Below, one piece after another: positions 35,742 through 48,306 of a DNA stretch of 64,000 nucleotides. Position 1 is the stretch's first letter, and each line of letters begins with the position of its first letter. The notes beneath the pieces were generated by a model, which did no database searches, was not told the origin of the DNA, and saw only the letters and a list, made by a program, of their open reading frames with translations. Location: assembly GCF_000247695.1 (NCBI RefSeq), contig NW_004624748.1, positions 3,097,760 through 3,161,759 of the forward strand, given 5' to 3'. Source of the DNA: Heterocephalus glaber. Taxonomy: Eukaryota; Chordata; Mammalia; Rodentia; Bathyergidae. The position numbers were made by a program, and so were the translations under genes.

Positions 35742-36325
35742 ATCTTTAAATTTCTTTAATTGACAAATAATAGTTGCACATATTTATGGGGTACAGTGAA
35801 ATAATTCAGTATATGTATACCTTGTGTAATGATCAGTGAGGGCATTAGCATTCCCATCTCCAGAAAAATGTATCATTTCTTTATGTTGGGTATCTTTAAA
35901 CTCCTCCCTTTTAGTTCTTTATAAAACATGCAATAAGTTGTTGTTAACTCTAGTGATCCTACTGGGCTGTGGAACATTGGAACTTACTCCTCCTATCTAT
36001 TTGGTACTCATCATCTGCCCTCCTTCTGTCTCTCCTCCCCCTTCCTCTTCCTCTAGTGATCACTGTTCTACTCTCTACTTCTATGAAGTCAACTTTTTAA
36101 GGATTCACAGGTGAATGAAAATATATGGTGTTTGTCTTTCTTTATCTGGCTTATGTCACCTAACATAATGTCTCCCAGTTCCCTCCATGTTGCAGCAAAT
36201 GACAGGATTCCATTCTTTTTTTATGGCTAAATGATATTCCATTGTGTGTATGTACAGCATAGTTTATTTATTCATCCATGGATAGACACTGGTTAATTCC
36301 ACATCTTGGCTCTCATTTTGCCTTT
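35742..36325 (-). mobile_element. L1 3' end in reverse
   Basis: TTTAATTGACAAATAATAGTTGCACATATTTATGGGGTAC, 'agtatatgtataccttgtgtaatgatc', 'ggctaaatgatattccattgtgtgtatg' and 'catccatggatagacactgg' are the reverse of an L1 ORF2 end and 3' UTR. It ends 140 bp before exon 2. Confidence 0.8.
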
Positions 36326-36458
36326 GAAATCTCACAAATTCATGACTTAATATGCATTTAGTTTTAGCAACATTTAATCTTTTTTTGGCATCTCTGGCTT
36401 ATGTGGTTGAGAACACTGAGAAATAGACTTAAGCAAATCTCTCTCTCATCTTCACTTC

Positions 36459-39640
<3,182 letters not shown>

Positions 39641-40214
39641 CTCCACTCCTTAACTTGTCTCAGGCTCCTCCCTGAGAAGGTGTCTGGTGTCAGTGCAGCA
39701 TGTGGCATTTGGTAGAGTTAAAAATGGAAATTGTAACACAGTCAAACTCCTTTGCACACTTCCTGCTGGTGCCCAGCTAGTGCCAAACAGACTCGTGGCT
39801 TCCCAAAAGACATACCTCAGGACACCTGGAGCCTGGGCATTCCTGCATGGTGGGCGGGTAAGCAGGGAGGCAGAGGCCCTGTGTGTGCCCGTGTTAGGCT
39901 CAGTGGGAGAAAGGAACCAAGCCAATGAGCTTTGGGCCAAAGTTTTCAAGGAGGTAGCACCTGTTTCCTGGGGCTCAGAGGTTCTATGGTGGCTTCATTT
40001 TATGCAGAATGCAGTAGAGGAAGCAGCTCCTTTCGTTCCAGCTGTCCTCAAAGTTTTCCAGAAACTTCTGCAGAATTAGGCTGAAGACTAGGTCAAAGCC
40101 CTGGCAGGTGGGGAAGGGTGTGTTGGGACACTGCCTTAGAACCCCACTGTTTCCTCCACCCTCAAAGCTCTGCTCCATTTCCCAAAGGCAACTCACAGAG
40201 AAGGAAGAGATGGA

Positions 40215-40330
40215 TTCTCTCTTCTCTTCTCTTCTCTTCTCTTCTCTTCTCTTCTCTTCTCTTCTCTTCTCTCCTCTCCTCTCCTCTCCTCTCCTCTCCT
40301 CTCCTCTCCTCTCCTCTCCTCTCCTCTCCT
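40215..40330. repeat. Compound pentanucleotide microsatellite (TTCTC)n(CTCCT)n
   Basis: About eleven TTCTC units (40215-40270) switch to about twelve CTCCT units (40271-40330). The whole 116 bp is pyrimidine on this strand. Confidence 0.97.
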
Positions 40331-40634
40331 CACTCTCACTGAGCAAATCTAAGCATCCATGCAACCAGTTTGTGACAGGCTATGTATATGTTTCTTGTTC
40401 CTAATTAAGAGGGTGATCAGAACCATAGATTTTTTGGGTCCAGAAAGGATATCCACATTTGAGGAACTGCCTGAATCAGAATTCTATTTTAAATATATTC
40501 CTTGTATTTTCTAGCATACTTTCTGAATATTTACATATAGTTTGGCTCACTCAGGCTTGAGAACCACTAGTTTGGAGAACACACTGCACTTTGCCTTATT
40601 TCTTCCTTATTTCCAATTCTCCTTATTTCTTCCT

Positions 40635-40787
40635 CTTTTTTTTTTTTTTTGAGACAGAGTCTCATTATGTAGTTCAGGTGGGCCTTGAACTCACTATGTA
40701 GCACAGGCTGGCCTCAAACTCACCACAATCCTCCTGCCTCAGTCTCCCTGTGTGCTGGGATTACAGACGAGGATCATCATGCTTGGC
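40635..40787 (-). mobile_element. B1 SINE with 29-bp internal duplication, reverse
   Basis: After a T run, GAGACAGAGTCTCATTATGTAG. The 29-bp block starting TCATTATGTAGTTCAGGTGG is repeated as TCACTATGTAGCACAGGCTGG, then CCTCCTGCCTCAGTCTCCC and GGGATTACAGACGAGG. The duplication is the classic rodent B1 feature. Confidence 0.9.
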
Positions 40788-40799
40788 TTTCATTCTACT

Positions 40800-40985
40800 T
40801 ATTTTTTTTTCTGGAATTTTCTTGTTCACCAATCACCTGAGGGGCATGCATGGGGGTAGGTGGCAGAGGGTTATATATAAGGAGAAGTCAATCATTCAAA
40901 TCAAGCCAAGGACACTCCAGGCCAAGGACTCTGTGGGAACTGAATAAAACCTTTTCTTCTGCCAGACCTGTGTGATGATATTCTT
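40800..40985 (+). mobile_element. LTR-like fragment with TATA and AATAAA
   Basis: GGGTTATATATAAGGAG (TATA-like, 40870s) is followed about 70 bp later by GAACTGAATAAAACCTTTTC. This is the layout of a MaLR/ERV LTR promoter and poly(A) region. The family is not assigned. Confidence 0.4.
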
Positions 40986-41825
40986 ATTGTTTAGTTTTAG
41001 TTTTAGTTTTTTAGAAAAAAACCCTTTCATTTATGGGAGTCTGATTATTTAACTCTAAGTGTTTTTTAACTTCTAAGGGGCAGGGGGAAACACACCAAAA
41101 CAGAACTAGTAATTCTGCAGCATTCTTAGAAATTTTATATCAATATATTTCCAGAATGAAAAGATAGTGGAAATATTTTAATACTTCTCTTTATTATTTT
41201 TGGAGTGCTAATGCCAATGATCGAGAGATTGCGTTCATTTTATTTCTGGTACTTACCCAACTATAGCCAGAAGCTTGACTGAAAAATAAATGTTTAGAAA
41301 AATTGTTTTATAAACTGTGTTAAAGCACTGCTTTTAAACCCATGGACCCCACCTCCCAACAAATGTGGCCTTTTTCATGGTCTCAGTTTGAAAGTTCCCT
41401 GCAGGGAATAAACTTGCCTCTTATCAAACTAGTTTATCATAGATCCACCCTGACATTGTGGAGAAGGCACAGTATGCATTTTACTTTTACAGATAAGAAA
41501 AAAATAACCAGGACAGAGAGGATGTTTGGGGTCCTTTTTTGTTAAAAAAAAAAGCATTTATTGCTTATGGGATATAAAACTGTGCTTTTCTGCCTTGCTT
41601 CATATTTTGTATGCTGTTGTCTCTGATAAGACTGTACACAACCTGCTTAAAAAATTCCATGGTTCAGAAACAATGATGGGTTGCCTTTTGGGATGATTTT
41701 TGTGTCTTTGAAGTTGGTAATAAACTCCAGCACCTGGGTTTTGCCTGAGGAATCTGGACTAGGATCTGCTGCGTTTGAGATAAATCAAATCTGAAACAAT
41801 AAAAGTTAATTTGGAAAACCAAGCT

Positions 41826-42235
41826 GATTTGACTGATTCCTGTCCCCCTTGAGTTAACTCACTATTCAGTGGAATCAGCTGGTTACTACATTAGCAGCTC
41901 TGGCTTTCCCAAGTCTGTCTCCTTTTGTATACATGAAAATCCACCTAGCTTTAGACAGAATAGCAATAAAAGAGGGTGGGATCTTGTGTCACCTGGCTTG
42001 TTCTTTAGCCACTGGTGTCTTGCTCCCACCACAAAGTCCTCTTTTTCACAGAGGAAAGTGCATGAGAGCCCTTAGTCTGATTTGAATTGTGTGTATCCAT
42101 CCCTTTGCTTGGTTGCCATGCAACTGGGAACAGGGCTGCCAGGACAGAGCTTTCTATTGCCTACTCAGACACAGAGCCCAGAGTGATTCTCACAAGAGGC
42201 TGTATCCCCCCTTCTTTGCTGGCTGCCTTTTCATA
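41826..42235. other. Intergenic, nothing recognised
   Basis: No gene or repeat was recognised between the C13orf42-like 3' end and the MLT1 LTR. Confidence 0.4.
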
Positions 42236-43345
42236 GTGGGCTAGTTTCCTATTGTTACTGTAATAAATTGCCACAAATTTAAAACCTAAAAACTCACAAG
42301 TTTATTGTCTTATAGTCTGGAAGTCAGAAGAATCAAAATTAGCCATACTGTTATTATAGGCAGCTAAGTTAGGTAGAAATTGTTATACAGTCAGAGAGAC
42401 TGGGCTCTCAAAGAAGTCAGTAAAAATACAAATATCAGAATTGTAGCTAAAGCCTCATTTGAAGAAGGCAGGGCCTCAAGATAAAGTCACAATGGCCAGA
42501 CTTACTTACTTCCCTAAGGGATAAGCAGAATTTAAGACTACAGTATACTGTAATTTTCCATTAAGTCTAGAAATGCATCAGACACCCGGGTAGGTCACCA
42601 GAACACCTGAACTCATTCCTTCCCAAAATGTTCCTGTTTTAGAAGTCGTAGATAAGCCAAGGTTAATGATACCAGCCACATACTCTTGCTACATGCCCTG
42701 CTTCCCTATTGGATCTATACTAGCTAAGCAGATATACTTGTAATCTTTTTGGTTGATTATACTTTGACCCACATCGTACCCACATTTATGACTTTGTTGT
42801 ATAAATTACCCCTGACAAAAGACCTCAGTGGCCACCCGCTTCTGGGTCTCTCCTGCCTCTCAGGATCTATCTCTGAGTAAACCTTTCCTACTCTTAACCT
42901 CCCTTGTTCTTTGGAACTCATTTTTTGACTTCAGTGGACATGAACTTGGCAGTCTGACATCTAGCAGGTTGGGGGTTGTATTTCTCCTATATCACTAGGA
43001 TAAGTCAAGATGCTGGCAGGGCTATAGGGAGATGCATCCATCTCCTGGCCTTTTGCAGCTTTAGGAGCAGCCTACATTCCTTGCCTGGTGACCTTTCCTT
43101 GTGTCCTCCAATCTCTAGCTTCTGTACTCAGATCTTCAAGTGTGCACTCTCATCTCCTTCCTGTCTCTTGTAGGGACCTTTGTGATTACATCAGTACCAC
43201 CTGGATAATCCAGGACATCCTTCCTATATCGAGATCCTTAATTCAATAAAATCTGCAAAATCCCTTTTACTGTATAAAGGAACATTCACATGTTCTGGGA
43301 ATTATGATGGAAACATCTTGGGAAGCCATTATCCATCCAACTGTA
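42236..43345 (-). mobile_element. MLT1-type LTR in reverse, split by another LTR
   Basis: The left part 42236-42340 (GCTAGTTTCCTATTGTTACTGTAATAAATTGCCACAAA...) and the right part 42990-43345 ('aagtcaagatgctggcagggct', 'tgtgattacatcagtaccacctggataatccaggacatcc', 'ggaacattcacatgttctgggaatta') join into one reversed MLT1. Confidence 0.8.
42345..42988 (+). mobile_element. Probable ERV solo LTR nested in MLT1
   Basis: The insert carries TTGTTGTATAAATTACCCC (TATA-like, about 42797), a C/T-rich run CTTCTGGGTCTCTCCTGCCTC, GAGTAAACC and the end ...GGCAGTCTGACA, the layout of a class I LTR. The internal region is absent or minimal. The exact ends are approximate. Confidence 0.6.
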
Positions 43346-44814
43346 CACAGCATCACAAGATATTTAGTTTTATTATTATGAACCCAGCCAATTCCTAAGC
43401 TTGATTATAACAGCCCAGTATGTGTGGTTAACTCAGACCTACCTGTCATTCCAGATCCCATTGGTTCTAGATTCTACCCTATAATTTTTTTAAAGTGAAA
43501 TTCTGTCTTGTGAGACAGGTTTCAATTTCAGAAAGACTGTTTAATTACACAAAATTCCCAAGTGGAAGAAATGTGGCCCTTGATTCCTGCAAGGATGAGG
43601 AATGGGCAACAGTTCTGGATAAAGACTGCAGCTGGCTAACTGTAATGTTTTCCTTCAATCAATCCTTCAGATCTTCATTAAACAACTGCTGTATGCCAAG
43701 CAAAATGTTATATTAGATATGCTTTCTGCCCTTCAGCAGCTGCTGATCCAAAGGGGAGAAATGGGATGAAGCCAGATCCTACAGTGCTGAACACCTGATG
43801 CTTCATTGAACATCTCTGTCTGCCTGCAAGACGAGTTCAGTGAAAGGAGGAAGCCAAGGAGCTTGGCTAGAAAAGAATGTCATGGCTGCAAGGGACCCTA
43901 GGAAGATGGAGTTAGACTTCAGAAGGTGAGTGGAGGCTCACATTTCACAAGGGGAGTGACATGTAAAAGGACAGTGGCCAGAACAGTCACAGGAAGGAAG
44001 GGCATAGGAAGGCGATGCCTTTGACTGAAGGGCAAGGCTTCCTTTGAGCACCATGGAAGATCAAACTGGATGGTGGAGGAAGCCAAAAGAGGAGTGTTGA
44101 GTGGATTGGGATGGGGGCAAAAAGCCTAGACCTGCTTTTGAGGGGAAGAGTTCAAAGGTGAAGCAGAGGCCTTGAAAGATGCAGTAGAGTTGGGGATGGG
44201 GGACCCCAAGGGGCCCCTGAAACATGATATTAAACCAAACCCAAGTTGCCCACTTCCTAAGGAAGGTGACTCTCATGCTCTGGACCTGCTCCTGCCTGCC
44301 TCCTTGTCTGCTTGAATTTCTCCATCCTCTCCAATCTCTCTCCTTCTCAGAGACTGGTGTTTACTCTTAGATCTCACCTTATTTGGCCAGATCTGACTCT
44401 TGGGGTAGATTTTGCCATGGTCCCTTTGTGGTTTAGCTGCATCCTCAGAGGCTCTCTGCTTCCAGGCAAAAGCTGCTGGACATCTTTGTAGAACTCCCAG
44501 GTTACACAAGGTGCCAGTACCTTTGGTATGTGCTTTTGGGAGAAATGTACATGTGTGTTCATCCATTTATTTGTCATCTGACAAAGAGTTCTGAGCATGT
44601 GCCCTATCCCAGTCCTGTGTCTGAGCTTGTAGTAGAGACAGAACTTTCAGTCCACTGGGAGAGACAGACATTAGTCAAAGGGAAGTGTTAATACATGCAA
44701 ATTGGAATTTGTAATAAGTTCTGTGCAGAGGCCCCTGATGGCACTTGTCATAGGAGAGTCTGAGCTCACCAGGGTGGCTTAGGGGGGACTTTCTAGAACC
44801 CTTATGGCTTCATT
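43346..44814. other. Intergenic, nothing recognised
   Basis: It includes a possible old dispersed-repeat piece at 43657-43760 and no supported gene. The long minus-strand frames near 44273-44598 have no recognisable content. Confidence 0.35.
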
Positions 44815-45078
44815 TGGTCAAATGTATCACTATCAGCTCTCAGAGAGGCCTTTCCTGACCACCTCACCTCACCCTCTCCATGCTGGAGTCCTTTCTATTG
44901 TGTTCACTCCGACCTAACACATGTATGTGTGCACACATGTGTGCATGCACACAGTGCCCATCAGATTATGAGTTCCATGAGAATGAAAATTTAGCTTGTT
45001 TCAACTTTGTTCCCAGTGCCCAGAACCACACCAGTGACTTCTTAATGGATTGATGGACAGAGTGCATGAATGAAGTGA
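44815..45078 (+). repeat. L2 LINE 3' end
   Basis: 'tctcagagaggcctttcctgaccacctcacc', 'agattatgagttccatgagaatgaaaatttagc', 'ttgttcccagtgcccagaaccacacc' and 'atgaatgaagtgag' are L2. A TGTG/GCAC-rich stretch interrupts it at 44925-44955. Confidence 0.8.
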
Positions 45079-45239
45079 GAATAAGCTGAGATCTGTAGAA
45101 AGGCATGAGGCATACAGATGTAAAAGGGTCAAGGCTGCAGGGAGGGATTTAGGATGAGGATATATTGTGGAAAAAGAGCTGTGCTAGGGGCCTGAGGCAC
45201 ATTTGCATGGGTTCAAAGCAATCATTACTTCATTCCTAA

Positions 45240-46060
45240 GGTACTGTGTATTTACTACCACTCCCATGCCCAGGTGCCAAGCACGGTCCCAGGCCCTGAA
45301 GGCAGAGCAATGAGACACAATTCCTGCTGCTAGAGCATTTAAATGTGGGGAGAGGCATATAGACAACAAGCAGTCAGTATCAGGGACACTATGAAAATGC
45401 AGACAGAAAAGTTCTGACAAGTTCTAGATGGTTCTGAGCAACAAAATCATCCAATCTGATTTCGTTTTTAAAAGATGACGCTGGCCATTGGGTGGGGTTT
45501 GACTGTGAGGGCAGAAGGGAAGGTGGGAGATCAGCTGGCAGCTCTGCAGAGGTTTGAACAAGAGACAATGGTGGCTGAGACCAAGGAGCGAGGAATGGAT
45601 ATGATGAAGGACGATTGGATTTAGGGTCAGCTCTGAATGAACGTATAGGCATTTGAGCCAGCTGTGAATGTGGTATGGGGATATGGGCTTTTGCCTGAGG
45701 AAGGAGTGATGGGGATTCCATTTATGAAGCTGGGTAAGGGAGAGGCTAATTAAATTAGCAGGGAGGGGGGTAGGCAAAGTCAAGAGTTCTATTTTGAATG
45801 TTAACTTAGAGCTTTCTCAAATAGAGATTTCCAATGGGAAATGAGATCTTTTTGTGAGGGCTCAGGGGAGTGGTTGTGTCTGGAGGTGTAGCAGTGGAAA
45901 CTATCAGTGTAGTGCTGGACCGAAGCCATGAGGAGATGAGGTCATGACAGTACTGAGACCTAAGGGAGAGAGTGGTGGATGACTGCAGTCTGGAGTAGCC
46001 AACACTTAGAGGCTAAGGAACATTTACAGTAGGAGCAAGAGAGGCATGAGGAAAGGTCGA
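45240..46060 (+). repeat. Long ancient dispersed repeat, family not assigned
   Basis: It runs through 'ggtgccaagcacggtcccaggccctgaaggcagagcaatgag', 'tctgatttcgtttttaaaagatgacgctggcc', 'agagacaatggtggctgagaccaagg', 'attttgaatgttaacttagagc' and 'cctaagggagagagtggtgg'. This is the order of a common mammalian repeat I can recognise but not name. The copy at 60420-60990 seems to be another part of the same family. Confidence 0.5.
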
Positions 46061-46489
46061 GAAAAGTGCTTTAGTGCTGGAAGGATGGAGCACAGATGGG
46101 GGAAGGGAGGTGGTTTAGGAATCACCAGCATGTGGGCATGTTCTAATGCCAGGTGAGGAAAGCAGTCTTGATTTTGATTCAAAATGAGATTGTGCACAAT
46201 CTGGAGATCTTGGTGACTCTACTTATGAGACCCAGCTCCAGATGCCTGGGCTATTTCTAACACTCCCCCTTCTCAGGGGCAACTGAGTGCAGACAGGAAC
46301 CCACAGGCCACTGGAGTCTTCACCTGGCTTAGATGTCCCTTTCCTGGGTGGTCTCTGGACTGCATGGGGTTGAGTTGAGAGTGGATTTCAGGTCACAAGT
46401 GTGCCCTCATCCAGTAAGCAAGCTACCCCACTTTCCTCATTCTCCCAGTGTCTCCTCCAAGATGCAGAGCCGGCAGCTTCAGCAGCTGA

Positions 46490-46605
46490 GTGAGGCCCTC
46501 TAGTACTTATTTTCCTCAAATGTGAATCAGGCATGATCAAAATACTTCTTAACTTATGGTGAGGATTAAATGAATTTACACCTGTTAAAGTGTCTGTTCT
46601 GCACT
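46490..46605 (+). repeat. MIR SINE
   Basis: 'ttattttcctcaaatgtgaatcaggcatgatc' then 'tatggtgaggattaaatgaatttacacctgttaaag' is MIR order. Confidence 0.65.
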
Positions 46606-46829
46606 GATTGTTTAATTATGGTTTTAATGAAAGAATGTTGATTTACTGTCCACTTAGGACATTTAAAAATTTTACCACACACTCTGAAAACACCAATTCC
46701 TATGCCCACTGGCCAGATGGCCTCAGACATTCTGCTCAACTTCTACAGCCCTGGCCCTTATTTGTAACATGATCATATAATGACCATGAGTATCTTCATG
46801 GGGCAGACACAGCCCTGGCTCCACATAGA

Positions 46830-47640
46830 ATAATGACAGAAAAGCACTCAGTGCTGCGGCAGGTGTACAGTGACCGCAGTCAATACTGCAGCTACTATTA
46901 TTATCAGGGCTGTCAAAAAGCATCCATAGACAAGTTGCAATCAGTACCTCCTTACATGTGGTACCGAGATCATTTGATTTATTTTTGGCTTCGCCTTTCT
47001 GGAATGGAAGAATAAATGCGGTCCTAAATAAGCCCTTACCCCGACTGCCAGAGTGTTTGGCTTCTCACCTCGTCTCGCCTGATTTCTGAATGTAATGTAT
47101 AAAGGCAAACGCATATTCACATTGCAGCCACAGGACCGCCACGGCTGTAGAAGATCACAGCTCCATCTTTCGCGGAGGGGAGCTGCCACTCGGAGACTTC
47201 TTCATGATTAATCCATACTGAGTCGCGCTCCTTCCCTGGTCAGGACTTGCAGGCTTTGGAAGAAGTCAACTCCTCACAGCAGTCTGTTGGTAAGCGGCAC
47301 TTTGACCACACGGTGGCGCTCCGGCCCCACAATCCCGCGGTTCCTCTGCATGTCACTGAAAAGTTTAAATTTAAACTGAAACAGCCTTGCCCTCTTGTTC
47401 TTGCCAGATATTCTTGTCAACTGCCACCCAAAGCAAATGGGGAGCTGTTGGCTGTAGTGGAGGCGATCTGGGCTCTGTCGCTGATTGCCACTCTTCCTGC
47501 TCATTGCCTGGGTTAAGGTTGCAGAGTGTGACCTCGAGAGTTCAGCTCTTCAGAACACCGCCGTGGAGACCATGTATAAACCAAACGTCATCTGCCGGTT
47601 GGTAGATGAAAGAAGATGAGACTACACAAGACGGTGAGAT
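46830..47640. promoter_or_regulatory. Low-repeat CpG-containing intergenic block, candidate regulatory element
   Basis: An 800-bp stretch without recognised repeats has more CpG than its surroundings (TTTCGCGGAGG at 47168, GAGTCGCGCTCC at 47220, CCCGCGG at 47333, CACCGCCGTGG at 47558). Donor-like words occur at TTG|GTAAGC (47290) and ACG|GTGAGA (47632), so a non-coding first exon is possible. No coding frame is supported. Confidence 0.4.
47306..47320 (+). promoter_or_regulatory. CTCF-like motif
   Basis: CCACACGGTGGCGCT differs from the core consensus CCASYAGRKGGCRCT at two positions and sits in the CpG-containing block between the two genes. Confidence 0.4.
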
Positions 47641-47759
47641 GACTCTCCTGGAAAAAACATTTTTTTTTTTTAAAGATACCTCTTGACTGTAATACAGGCC
47701 TGAGCTCCTTTGGGGAAAAGGGCATTAATACCAGCCCTGTTTATTCTTTTCTTGGAAAC

Positions 47760-47960
47760 ATTGTAGGACACGAGCCTGAATTTGGAAACCAGCTCTACTC
47801 CTAGCTAAGCTGTGGAGCCTCAAGGAAGCTGCCTAATTTCTCTTTATCTCCATGTTCCCATCTTTCAAGGGAATCAACAATGAAGGACTCACTTTTGTAG
47901 GCTTGAGGTAAAGAGGAATGAATATTAAGCAGAACCAAATGAAACTGCTGATATTCATTA
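47760..47960 (+). repeat. MIR SINE
   Basis: 'gagcctgaatttggaaaccagctctactcctagctaagctgtg', 'cctcaaggaagctgcctaatttctctttatctcc' follows MIR order closely. Confidence 0.7.
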
Positions 47961-48207
47961 TTCTTTGACTGTCAGAAATAGCAATTACGTGTGATTCATC
48001 CTAAAACATGGAAAGTGCTTTGTACCAGGCACATTGTGAGGCTTGGTAAAAATGAGCAATTGATTTTACATTCAGAAAAATAAATTACTGTATCCGCTGA
48101 ATTTTTTTCCCCTGAAGACTCTTACTGATACGTCATGCCCTAGTTTCTGCATGCTAACTAATGTTCCAAATATGAAAATATGTCTGAAAGAAATCTGGCA
48201 TTGTTTT

Positions 48208-48306
48208 AAGAGACAAGATCTTGCTATGTTACTGAGGCTGGTCTCAAGCTGCTGGGCTCAAGTGATCCTCCCCAGTAGCCGAGACCAGAGCCATGGTGCC
48301 TGGCCT
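48208..48306 (-). mobile_element. B1-like 7SL-derived SINE, reverse
   Basis: AGAGACAAGATCTTGCTATGTTACTGAGGCTGGTCTCAAGC...TCAAGTGATCCTCC...CATGGTGCCTGGCC. There is no 29-bp duplication, so this is an older monomer. Confidence 0.8.

Larger units (their letters stand above)
39641..41825 (+). other. C13orf42: Candidate 3' UTR of the C13orf42-like gene
   Basis: No further splice-flanked coding sequence follows the stop. Poly(A) signals AATAAA occur at 40943, 41719 and 41798. The 41580-41800 stretch looks like a unique, non-repeat 3' end. If the last signals are used, the UTR includes a pentanucleotide microsatellite, a B1 SINE and an LTR-like piece. The true end cannot be fixed from sequence alone. 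Confidence 0.5.

Noticed and set aside
40108..40404. Frames encoding LLFSS/EERRG peptide repeats
   Set aside because: Artefact of the pentanucleotide microsatellite, which is open in several frames.
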